Below, piece by piece: positions 45,592-58,400 of a stretch of 64,000 bases of DNA. A program made the position numbers and the translations under genes. This DNA comes from Leuctra nigra (lineage: Eukaryota; Arthropoda; Insecta; Plecoptera; Leuctridae): positions 29,149,259 to 29,213,258 of the forward strand of contig OW203770.1 of NCBI GenBank assembly GCA_934045905.1. The letters run 5' to 3'. The notes below the pieces were generated by a model. It worked only from the letters and a program-made list of their open reading frames with translations. It had not been told where the DNA came from and ran no database searches. Every line of letters begins with the position of its first letter. Position 1 is the stretch's first letter.

Positions 45592-48500
45592 GTAAGTATC
45601 AAAGTACAACAGGGCTATTCTTTGAGCTAATCACTAATATGTTATTTTTGTATGTTATTGGTGGTCTGGTAGGAATTATTGTTCCAGTCTAAGAAAGGCT
45701 GCAGGAAAAAGTTTAAACACAGATGTATCACAGTAATGTGCCAAGCACTTTTAGATGTAAAAGATTTTAGATTATATTACATGTTGGGTGGAAAACAAAG
45801 AGAGGAACAACACCGGATTCGATTGGTGTGTTTAAATATTGACGGAGTTTTTGCCGGAAGACAAATAATAGACCGAAAATGGAAGAATGAAGAAGCGTGT
45901 GTGGCCTTCCAGTACTTAGACAGCGCATTCAACTGCTGCGAGCCTGTTACTCTCTCAATCAATGTCACAATCCTTCTCTTCTGTCAGGTTTGTGGCGAGT
46001 CTTGGACGAGCAGCGGACATGGAGCTACTACATGCGTGTTTGGTTCCCGCGCATTCAACTGCTGCGAGCCTGTTACTCTCTCAATCAAAGTCACAATCCT
46101 TCTCTTCTGTCAGGTTTGTGGCGAGTCTTGGACGAGCAGCGGCCATGGAGCTACTACATGCGTGTTTGGTTCCCGCGCATTCAACTGCTGCGAGCCTGTT
46201 ACTCTCTCAATCAATGTTACAATCCTCCTCTTCTGTCAGGTTTGTGGCGAGTCTCGGACGAGCAGCGGACATGGAGCTACTACATGCGTGTTTGGTTCCC
46301 GCGCATTCAACTGCTGCGAGCCTGTTACTCTCTTATACCAATGTTACAATCCTCCTCTTCTGTCAGGTTTGTGGCGAGTCTTGGACGAGCAGCGGACATG
46401 GAGCTACTACATGCGTGTTTGGTTCCCGCGCATTCAACTGCTGCGAGCCTGTTACACCGTGGTGTTTTTATTAATCGGAGCCACCACAGTCTATGACGAC
46501 ACCGAAGCATTCATTGAACTAATATTAGCTTCATTTATTTACACGATAATAATGGTCAAATCTTGGAATTTAGTTGTAAACTCTGAGATAATACAAGAGA
46601 TATACGAGAGCCTGGAAGATTTAACTTCGAAAATCGTTGTTGGTGAAAACTGTGAGCGTGAGTTTAAGAATGGCAACGGAATCGTCGAGCTGCTGTGGAA
46701 TTCTGCTTGTCCGGGAATCTGCTGGGCCATGGCGATTTGCGGGGTCTTCTTGGCGCCACATTCACTTCGCACCAGGCTTCTTCCATTCAGGTCAGTTCTT
46801 GTATTAAGCTGTTTGCACACTACAACACTTAATTCCAGTCAAACACATGGGTTTACGACTCGGGTCTGGACACTGGGCTTGATCGGGGTTAAAATATTGA
46901 ATGTGTTTACACTACGAAGTATTTACAGCTTTTGTCATTGAACAAAACCAATCAAGAAGGCAGTTGATACCGTAAGATTTATTTGTTTTTTTTCTTTTTT
47001 AAACGTTAATGCCGCTGTCAAAATGAAAATGTAGCAATGCTCAGCAGAGTTTGTTGAAACTTTGGATAATAAAGGTAATAACTTAATAATTATTAGTAGT
47101 TAATTAATTAATTAAGTATCATGCAAACAATTTCATTATTTTGTGTCTCAAGTATTATGATAAGAATACAGAGCTCACGTGGATGAAAAGGTAACTAGTT
47201 TCGCCTCGAGTCAAACTCGCCCCGGGTTGAAACCCTGGGATTGACTGGGGTTTTAGTTTCCGCGGGCTGGTCCCGGGACGATCCGGTGTAAACACGTTTT
47301 ATTTCTTGGCTTGGGTCGGACTGAGGTTTCGACCCGGGGAAATAGTGTAGTGTGAAAGCAGCTTTAGTATCTTTCAAAACCACTGTCTTGGATCTTCGGC
47401 AACAGCGACGGGAATGATTCTATCATTCAAATTATTTGCACGGCTTTTAGCTGTACCTGGTTAATTTTTAAATAAAAGAGGGTAGTTTAATAAAATCTAA
47501 AGGAGTGGTCGCTGCACTCAGCAGAGTCGTACCGCACTCACATTCACACACAAGATGCTGATAATAAGATTACGTTGCCACATTTCTCCCTGTGACACTT
47601 GCGCAGGCGCTGGCTGCCTTACGACTTCAGTTACACGCCGATGTTCGAGGTCACCTACGTCATCATCAGCCTCACGAGCGTGCTCGACACGTTCCACAAC
47701 ATCCTCTTCAACTTCACGCTGGAGACACAGGTCGTCAGCGTGACGTCACTCTTCACAGCGCTCAGGTGAGTCACCTACGTCATCATCAGCCTCACCGGCG
47801 TCAGAGACAGACTCAGGTCAGATACAAGTCTATTGTTAGAGATTGTCATCTGGTAGTGGACTGTATGAGATTTCAGAATATGCTTTCAGAATTATGGTTG
47901 AATAGTCACGTGATATGCAGGGGTTTTAATGTTCAGTTTTTTATGTAACATTGTGTTGACATGTTGAAACGGTCTTTGTTTTTTAATAAACTGATACTTT
48001 TTGTATTATATTAGCGATAAACAAATATTTATATTTTCCCTCCAACAGATATAATTTGGAGAATATTCGAGCAACAGTGGATCGTAAAATACATGAAGAA
48101 ACGTTGAAGGCCACAAGTGTGGTGAAACCTCCTGCGATCCACATGTATCTGAATGACTACCGTGGCTATGCCTGTGCGAGGACTCGCATGAGAGGACACG
48201 AGAGAGAGGACGCTGCGAGGACTCGCGTGAGAGGACACGAGAGAGAGGACGCTGCGAGGACTCGCATGAGAGGACACGAGAGAGAGGACTTTGCGAGGAC
48301 TCGCATGAGAGGACACGAGAGAGAGGACTTTGCGAGGACAGAGGAACGACTGAACAACGTCATGGATGCATATCTCAAGCAGTGTGTGCGACATCACCAG
48401 GCGCTCATTGGGTGAGACGTGGAGACTTTACCATCGTGCATCTTCATTCTCTGTTTCATACAACTAGAAACACGCTCGGTGTAACGCGTTGATGAGCGAG

Positions 48501-51500
48501 CACTGGTATGTGCAGAACATCTAAGCGTGATCGAACAGAAATTCCGTAAATAATAATACCTGAATAATTATTGCAGGATCAATTTCCAATTTTGAAAACA
48601 AATGACTCTGTCTCCAGGTGCTAAAGTCTATTGCAGTGATTATGGTCCAATAGGTATTTTATAACATTTTGTACATTATTTTGTTGCTATGTTAAAGATA
48701 CCTAAACAATATAAATCCAATTTCCACTGAAACCAATTGACCGATCTTGCTGAAAATCATGAAGTTAAAAGCCAGCATAGTAATATAAGTTTTGTAAAAA
48801 CAATGGCCTAATCCGTTACTTTGTTGGCAAAACAAGACAAAAAAACAGAGATTCAAGCCATATTATGTTTCCTGTAGAGGCGCTCGCTCCAATCGCTTCT
48901 TTATGTGAATCAGGTTAACGGAATATAATGGCATAATGTTATACTGATGCCGGTTAGCCGGTTCTGTCGCATATTTGTTATTTATTCATCACTATCATCA
49001 TCATTCTCTTCCTCCTGCACCTTCAGTAGAATGTCTCCTCTTCTCTCAAAGGACCATGAAGAGTAACAGATTGATATTATTCTTCCCTCATGCGTATCAT
49101 TTTCTAAATCTCTGTTTTCAGTAATATTCGTCTACCACGAAGACGAATTTGTTTGTCTCGATCAGTGTTGAATCCAGGCATACCTCGGGAAAGGGGGGCG
49201 GGGGAGGGGGGCAGTGCCCCCCTCCCTCCCCCCGAGGTTTGAATGTGCCCCCTCCCCCCGGCACAACATGCATATCCTGATATGTGCAATAAATTAACGA
49301 ACTCTAAAATCTCTTAGACCATTTTTGGGATATTTCGCAATTTATAATTCCCCAAAATAGCTATACACTGTGATTCAAATTTGCACCCAAAGGAATGAAC
49401 TTGATCAATAATTTTCTCGGGAGCTACGCCCCCGAACACCCTGTTTTCCACTATGACTTTTCAAAATATGTTACGTATAATAAGTGCTTTGTGTTTCGTA
49501 CAACTACAAGAATATTCATCAATTAACTCAACCCCCCCTCCCGAGAAATGTCTGGATTCAACACTGGTCTGGATTACAGTCAGGTGTTAGGCCAGTCACT
49601 TAGCAATGGGTGGTCGCATCAGATGACGGTGGACAAAGTGTGAAGTTGTTTCTGTCTCAGGTTGTGCGAGAGGATCCAAGAAGTGTGGAACTCGGCCTTG
49701 GCGTTTCAGTTCGTGATCATCGTCATCATCGGCGTGTCGGTCATCTACGTCACGGCCATAGTAAGTCAATGATGATTCAATGCGGGTTCAAGGTAAATAC
49801 TTCGAGAATGAAACCAAGCGACCATTTTGGGTATTGCGTATGATCACTTTTCCTGGTTTTTCATATATTCAAAGTTAACATACCAAGTGATTAATACCGT
49901 CGGTGTTTTGCCAAAAGGGCCTATCTCTATTGAAAAAAAAAAAAATCACTTTTTGGTGTTTTCCTGTAATGTGTGATATGCTTTATCATATGCCAGAAGG
50001 GCATATCTCTGAAGTGAATAATGAGGCCAATAGAGCTATTTCAAAATTTGAAAAAGTCAATTTCTTAATAATTGATTTGCCAGAAGGGCCTATCTCTGGT
50101 AAAACTAATAGCGAAGGGCCTATCTCAAAGCTCTGTGCAAGTAGAACGCCAAAAGGGCCTATTTTGCTTAACATCCATACGCTGTTATGCTCAATTGTTT
50201 TTCACATTTCTGAAATAAGTTGATACTGCGCATGTTTGGTGACAGTTTCAAATAAACCGCCTTATTTCACTGCGTATATTGCAATAGGTGCCATTTCCAG
50301 AGGGCTGTGATTTGTTTACCTTCTGTTTCTGTCTTTTGGGAAGTCGTGACTTCTTGCGCCGAGTTAGAAGTACCTAGTATTTCGTCTATTGTATTTCGAA
50401 TGGTAAGTAAACATGTGAAATGATTGTTTATAATATGCCAGTGGTGATAATACACTCTTACATTAGTAATCTATTTACGTAATGACAGTTCTGCCTGTTG
50501 TCTTGGCATAGTTTTAGATGCCGTATAACCTAACTTTTTAAGGCATTTGCTCTTGCCATACCTAAGTTTCTACTTCTAGTAAAGAATATTGTACACCTAG
50601 TTGTTTATTGTAATTTGCATTGATTAAAATAAGTTAAGTAAGCTTTGGCTCCAAATTAGTTCAAACAATCCCAGTGACACTTATAAATTCTACACAGGTT
50701 AAAAATGACTACCCGAGGACGTCGTTGTCTGGAGCTTCTTCAGAAAAAAAAAGAAGTTGTGAAGGCAGTAGTCGAGCAGATGAAGGATCAGGACTTCGAG
50801 CCAGTAGTCGAGCAGATGAAGGATCAGGACTTCGAGCCAGTAGTCGAGCAGATGAAGGATCAGGACTTCGAGCCAGTAGTCGAGCAGATGAAGGATCAGG
50901 ACTTCGAGCCAGTAGTCGAGCAGATGAAGGATCAGGACTTCGAGCCAGTAGTCGAGCAGATGAAGGATCAGCACTTCGAGCCAGTTGTCGAGCAGATGAA
51001 GGATCAGGACTTCGAGCCAGTAGTCGAGCAGATGAAGGATCAGGACTTCGAGCCAGTAGTCGAGCAGATGAAGGATCAGGACTTCGAGCCAGTTGTCGAG
51101 CAGATGAAGGATCAGGACTTCGAGCCAGTTGTCGAGCAGATGAAGGATCAGGACTTCGAGCCAGTAGTCGTGCAGATGAAGGATCAGGACTTCGAGCCAG
51201 TAGTCGAGCAGATGAAGGATCAGGTCTTCGAGCCAATAGTCGAGCAGATGAAGGATCAGGACTTCGAAGCTTCTGGTATGATGCTAGATTTACCTGTTAA
51301 TTCTGAAGGTAACATTTTCTCTGTCACTGTAATCAACCCTGAAGATTTATGGGTACCTGACAAAGAGATGCATTATTTTGTCAATTCTAACTACACTGTA
51401 TTAGGCATTCACACAGAACCGCTTGAACATGATTTGAGCACTACAGAGACAGGCGGGCAGCAAACAATAGATGAGTTGATCATTCCGATGATGGCAAATG

Positions 51501-54500
51501 TTACGGATAATGGTAAAGATAATACCGAGAGAAGCTTAGTCGAGTCCACATCTGAAGCAGAGAGTGAAATCGAAGAGCATGAAGGAAAACGTAAAAAGCC
51601 GATCACTCCTAAAAAAATTAAAAGGAAAAGAAGCAGATCTTCTGGTGTACCTTATTTGTCAACAACGGGAAAGTTGTTTGCAGGCAAATCTCTGCAATCT
51701 AATAAATGTAACAATTGTCCCAATAACTGCAAACACAACTTCTCAGAGGAGGACCGATTACAAATATTCACGAGCTATTGGTCTATTGGAGATAGACAGA
51801 GACAAAGGGATTGGCTGATGTCATGCATGGAGGTAGCAGACAAAGTTAGTGGGCATGGCAACAATAGTCGTCGCAATCAATCTGTGAAGTACTTTCTTAA
51901 GGTGGATGGAGAAAGTACAAAAGTATGCAAGGCATTTTTAATGGCTACTCTGGATATTGGAGAAAAGCTTCTAAGATATACGAGGGACAAAGCCCCACAG
52001 ATCGGTGTCGCGAAGAGTGACGAAAGAGGTCAGCATATTCCTCACAACAAGACAACGGGCGAGTCCAGTGACAGTATCGACAACTTCATAAAACAATTAC
52101 CCGCAGTTCCATCTCATTACTGCAGGGCCTCCTCTACACGAAAGTACCTTCCGACAGAATTTAAAAACAAGCAACATCTGGCTAGGATGTACAAAGACTA
52201 TTGCATCTCAAAAGGAATTAAGCCAGCTTCCATCCAAGTGTTCATCAATCGCTTTTCGATCGATTACAATATTGGATTTCACACACCCAAGAAGGATAAG
52301 TGTTCATTTTGCGAAAGCCTGAAGAATAATCCTGATCAACCTGTCTCCATTGAGGTCCGAGAAAAACATGACCGTGAAAAAGTCGAGTGTAAAACAGTGT
52401 TTGCAAATGACCAAAGAAAAAGAATAAGCGATCCAAATATTTTGTGCGTCAGCTTCGACTTGCAAAAGGTGCTGAATGTACCACACGGGGACAGTATGCT
52501 GCTTTACTATAGCCGTAAATACACTTGCTACAATTTGACAGTGTATGAGAGTGTTTCAAAGGATAGTTTTTGCTACTTGTGGGGAGAAGCAGACGGCGAA
52601 TGAGATTTGCTCCATTATGCACAAATACCTCACAATGGTTGATGAAAGAGATCCTCCAATCAAAACATTGCTTTTGTATTGTGACAGCTGCCCTGGGCAG
52701 AATAAAAATCGCCAGATGTTGTTCATGCTTCATCATTTTATTAATACATGCACAAACATTGAAGATATAAAAATTACATACCTACTACCAGGGCACACAT
52801 ACATGCCTGTGGACTCAGTTCATTCAACAATCGAGTCAAATTTGAAGAAGAGGATTATTTGGAGCCCCGAAGAGTGGCCAAAGGTTATCAGACATGCCCG
52901 ACATAACCCAAGGCCATATGAAACGATCCAAATGAATCACTCTGATTTTTCGGACTGGAAGCAAATGACAGAGTCACAAACGCCGAAGTCAATGAAAGCC
53001 TTGAATGGCAATGCTGTTCAATTCGAAACATCAAGAGTGTGTCATTCAAGAAAGAGTCGACTACAATGATAATCAGGTACCATTATCTTGACGATGCCGA
53101 GATTCCCCTGGAGGTTCTCGTACTCCGAGATAAGCGTAATCTACGGAAAGGGAACGGTCCAGTTTTCACAGATATTCTTCGGAATTTGTACACGGCTAGG
53201 TTGCCAATACCTGACGCTAAATTTAACGATTTGAAAACGTTATGCGACAAAGGGGTTATTCCTAGCCAATTTCAAGCTTTCTTTAAGAATCTACCTTCCA
53301 GCATCAACTCTTCTGAGAACCTTAATGATACTGACGAAGAAGATAATAACATTATTAACTAAATTTGCTTAGTGTTTTGTAATGCTATGGTATCTACTAT
53401 GTATGAACATGCCCAATGCAAGATCATCACTCTTGTTTTTTGTATACCAATCGATCTCGCATTCTTATAATATCTTCTATTCTTAGGTCCTATTCTTCCT
53501 TTTATTGCACTAGCAACATCTTATAATATTATAATATTTCTTCCCACCATTGGAAAGGATCTTCAACTCCATTAATAATTATTTTGAATGTATAAAAAGA
53601 CTGAGATAGGCCTTAACCAGCAGATCATTAATTATTATGAAACAATAATTTTGTGGCCATAAGGGCCTAACTGAAACTTTCTTTGCCAAAAGGGCCTAAC
53701 TTGATTTTATCATCTGCCATAAGGGCATTATGTAAATAAATGACAAATGTTTCTTATAATAAATACTAAATGATACATAATTAAAACAAATGATTTTTTT
53801 AATGAATTTTCATATATAATACTCCTAATAATTCATACCCCCTCTTTTATTCCTTTTCCTGAAGAATTATGTAAAAAGTAGATAGGCCCTTTTGGCAAAA
53901 CACCGACGATACTCATTAAAGGACCAATGAGCATAATATTCAAAATTTTACCATAATTCAATTTAGGGGACTTGAGCACATTTACGTAGTTTAAAGATTC
54001 AGCCTAACACATATGACCTTGTAATAGTACACATATGACCTCGCGCATCTTGGAATTCTTAAGAAGTGACACAATCGAGCTTGTGCATTAGAAGCTCACA
54101 CCATATCGGCATCCCTCCCATTCACTACTCGTACCTTCTTGTCAGACTTAGGCGAATCACTTTCAAGAAGTACTACAATTACGTTACAAATTGCAATGGT
54201 TAAAATGTAGTAAAATTACTTAATCGTTACCGTTATTAAAAAGTATTGCAATTACAAAACTTTTCATGAAAAACAATTAACGAAATTACTTTGAAGTTAC
54301 TGTGAAAGACAAATATATTATTTATTATGCTTCCACGTTTTCAAAAATTAAAAGCACACAAAATAAATTTTCAACTTTGATAGTATGTAATTACAAGGTG
54401 ATTTAATTCAATGACGTCTAAAGGGAAGAGGGGAAACCAAGTCAGTATCAAATTCATAATACTTATCTTGAATATTGTTCGATAATATATTTTAAAAATA

Positions 54501-55356
54501 AATGTATACCAAACAACAGTGGGGTCGCGGCAATTAGTCACGCATTTACTAATTGTTTCTGTTCGAATATTTGTATTATTACTAATTAGTAACGTGTTAC
54601 TAACCTCAAATTACCTCAACAAATGTAGTGAATTTACTTGGACGTTACGCGTTACTCTCCATACGTCACTACCCAAGTCTGCTTCTTGTTCCAGCATCAC
54701 ACGTTCGACTTCATGGTCGTGATGTCACTCGTGATCGTCAGCGGCTTCCAGATCGAGAACTTCAGTCTCTTCTTCTTCGCAGACAAACTCACGCAAGAGG
54801 TGAGAGAAGCCACGACATGGGATCATGTAACATGACAGCTCTGATCTCACCTGAGAAGGCCGCGAATAACATTGAAATGAGGATATTGTCACGCGAGAAC
54901 ATGAGCGGTCACTTTACATGATTCAACCCCTGTTCTCGAGTTGGTTGAACATTTGCGTCGAGTGGAAATGCGCCATCCCATATGGGCCTGTCCACCGTTA
55001 GTCTTTGGAAGTGTGTAGCATATTTGTGTGTGAGGTGCGACTGTAATATAACTCTTAGCACAAATCCTACTACTGGAATCTATTTGGGGATGTATCTTTA
55101 GACTAATTCCATAATCCCCATAAAAAAACACTCCGTGTAAAAATACCAGCCAAGTCTCTTCAACTTAAAAAAAATTCGGCACTGAAAAGGAGATGATATC
55201 AAAAAATGAGCCAAGTCAATGATCTTCCAACATTTTTACCCGACCTTTGAAATGACAAAATCAAAACCACCAAGAAAGAAATACTGAAAAAAGACTTGGA
55301 CGAAAGGACCAACATAAAGTAGCACTATATAAAAATGGTTTGAATAATATAAATAG

Positions 55357-55434
<78 letters not shown>

Positions 55435-58400
55435 AATGAAATAAATGAAAATAATAATAATAATAATATTAATATTAATATCTCAAAAATCAGTCACAAT
55501 TTTAATAGTGTGCGTGACTTGCACCAAACTTTGATTAAACATTTGAGCATGAAGGAGACCTGCAAAAACAAAAAAATTGATTGCACAAACCAGCCAAAAT
55601 GTATCACAAACGATTGCAATAGATTTAGGGGCACATTCCCAAAAAGGGGGTCTGGTGCCAAATTTTGATTAGTGTTTTTAACATAACGGAGCCTTGCACA
55701 AACAAAAATGTTTATTGCACAAACCAGCACAAGCGTAGAACAAAATATTTCATTTGAAAAATGGGCAAAAATCCAAAAAGGGGCTGGTTTCAAATTTTTG
55801 ACCCCCCCCCCCCCCCCCCCCACACAAACAAAAAAGGTACTTCCAGTGTTGCACAAACGAATCTTTGTATTGTTATTGCACAAACCAGCACAAACGTAAA
55901 ACAAACAATGATTACAATAGTTTTAGGGGCAAATTTCTAGAAGGGAGGTCTGGTGCCAAATTTTGATTGTTGTTTTTGAACATGACGGAGACTTGCACAA
56001 ACGAAAATTTTTATGGCACACACCAGCAGAAACGTATATCAAACTACTTAAATCGTAAAAAGAGCAAAAATCCAATAAGGGGGCACTGGTGTCAAAATTT
56101 GGACTCCCCCCCCCCCCCCCAAAAAAAAAATAAAACTTCTATTGTTGCACAAACGAAAATTTTCATTGCACAAACCAGCATATACGTAGCACAAACGATT
56201 GCAATAGTTTTTGGGGCAAATTTACAAACAAGGGGGTGGGGGCAACTACATGGGCCTCATTTTCTTTTCACGACATCTTAAAGTATTATCTGTGGTAACA
56301 AGATGCAGTATAACGAGTGAATTGTCTTATAATCATCTTTGGCTCAATGAGAAGAATGTATTAACTTCCTCATGGAATGGTTGACTAATGCAGACAGTAT
56401 AGTCGGCCCGAGGATTTGTTTTCAGCTGCGGTATGTTTCCACATTATGTAAGTTTAGGTTCCTCCCCCTTGAGCTGTACCATGGGAAAAGTTGTTTGAAT
56501 GTGTTGGGGGGTCGATGGAGGGTTAACACAAGTCCTGCGGCCCACTGGACATAATACAAATATTATTACACCACTTTATGGACTATGCAGCCATGTCCAG
56601 GAAATGGCGGGAGGTGTCTGTGACAGAACGTTAGTCTTTGGACACACAATATTTTTGTTTCTACAAGGCGCGTATTTAATTTTCAACTCTAGACCTCTGC
56701 TGCTATCTATGAGGCACTGTTCAAACTAAGAGGCTTGAAAATTTCACATTGATAGCAGCTTAAATACCAAAGATATGGGTATTTTGAGTACTTTTCGTTA
56801 GTCTTTGGAAGTTTTGCACAAACAATGATAAAAGCCGTTTTAAATGAGAACCTACTGAATATAGTACTAAAGTGACTATCTAGAATGTCAGACCTTAGTA
56901 TTCTGAATAGTTTAATAGTGGTTTAAACTTACTGGATTGGCCACATATTATTTTTAAAAAAAGTGAGAATAATGCAATATTCGGTACTTTTTTAGCTGAT
57001 CTCATTCTACATATCTGAATTTATTTTGAATGTACTTAGAGTTCATACAAGTAATTTTATGTTCACAAATCATACTCTATGGACATTTATCTTTAAATAG
57101 AAAGTAAAATTAAGAAAATCTGAGCATATTTTATAATTTAGCAAAAAATATGGACAGGCCCATATTTACTTGATTTCGTATAGTCGAACATTTTCGTATG
57201 CGGTTTCGATTCGAGAATATTTACCCTGGAGGCCTCACGTTTTGAAATAGTTCATATTTTCACTATTTAAAACTTCAAAAAGTCGACAGCGAGGCATTCC
57301 TTAACATTTGTCAAGCTCAAGTTGTATACAACATAAATCGACCGTGGGTTCAAAATTAATGACTTGATATTTTATTGAAAGTATTGACAGTAGGTACATA
57401 GATATACTGATATTTTGGAAGGAACACAAATGCATACATGTATAGCAACCTCTTCAGGTATCTATGTCGTGATAAATGCCAGAGTGATAAAACCCATCCT
57501 GCAAATCACCTCATACAAATATCTATGTTTTAGACAACTTAAACAACGTCTGTGTAGTACGACTGGTAGTCGCGATATTATTATGTAAATACCCAAGGTA
57601 GGTTAACTTACCTTGGTAAATACCTATACCAACCAATACTGGCAATCTGTTATCCTCTTCTAAACAGAACCCCATAAAAAACACTCCGTGTAAAAATACC
57701 AGCCAAGTCTCTTTAACTATAAAAAAAATAGAAGAAATCTAAAAATTCAGCACTGTAAAGTAGTGATATCAAAAAATTGGCCAAGTCAAACTTAATTTGA
57801 AAAACCAAAATATACTTGGCGCATCGGGTATTAATCTAGTATAGAAGTATATGCCAAAAATCATATGTACCTAAATATATAAAATATACCTATAATGCCC
57901 TTAAAAACGATGCGCCAAGTATATTTTGGTTTTTCAAATTAAGTTTGACTTGGCCAATTTTTTGATATCACTACTTTTCAGTGCTGAATTTTTAGATTTC
58001 TTCTATTTTTTTATAGTTAAAGAGACTTGGCTGGTATTTTTACACGGAGTGTTTTTTATGGGGATATCACAATTTTTTTTAGTTTATTTAAACAATTTGT
58101 AACATATATCGAAACAACAATGACTAATTCCTTTAAAAAAATAAGCCAGTTCCAATTTGGTTACTAAGAAAAGTTGCTTTTGGTACAAAATATGCTTAAA
58201 GTGATATTCCATGAAGAAAAGCGAAAGATTTGTTCCAATCGGTCCAGCCGTTTTCGAGATATGGCATCACTTCCGGTTATCAAAATGGCGGCTGAAAACA
58301 CTCCACGTAGAATTTGTTTATATAAATGTTTTGTATCATTATAAACCTTGTGAATAAGTAGTTATTGTAGTAAGAGGTGATTAAAGTCTGATTTTTCATT

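Larger units (their letters stand above)
49898..53908 (+). mobile_element. 4.0-kb DNA transposon with CGTCGG ends and ATAC duplication (intron 5)
   Basis: Inverted ends start CGTCGGTGTTTTGCCAAAAG and match for about 28 bp. The 4-bp duplication ATAC is at 49894-49897 and 53909-53912. Subterminal copies of GCC(A/T)(A/G)AAGGGC(C)TA lie at about 49992, 50081, 50112 and 50150 on the left and 53650, 53683 and 53708 on the right, as expected for transposase-binding sites. It encodes one transposase-like protein in three frame segments. A 4-bp duplication would fit the Sola superfamily among others; I cannot assign it firmly. It is inserted in the sense direction of the receptor gene. Confidence 0.75.

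Noticed and set aside
45679..46941. 420-codon open frame over the exon 2 repeat
   Set aside because: It reads the 126-bp repeat in the wrong frame and becomes receptor-like only after the one-base insertion. The spliced model explains the sequence better. The first ~80 codons are open but unrecognised.
48029..48397. Minus-strand serine-rich frame over the 39-bp repeat
   Set aside because: Shadow of exon 4, which is bounded by splice sites and in phase with neighbouring exons.
50674..51300. 208-codon and 175-codon open frames on both strands over the 36-bp repeat
   Set aside because: The 36-bp unit lacks stops in most frames, so these are shadows of the VVEQMKDQDFEP frame, which alone continues into conserved sequence.
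54980..57170. TATGGGCCTGTCCA inverted pair as ends of a 2.2-kb transposon
   Set aside because: Only 14 bp match, with no target duplication or coding; chance or decayed remnant cannot be separated.
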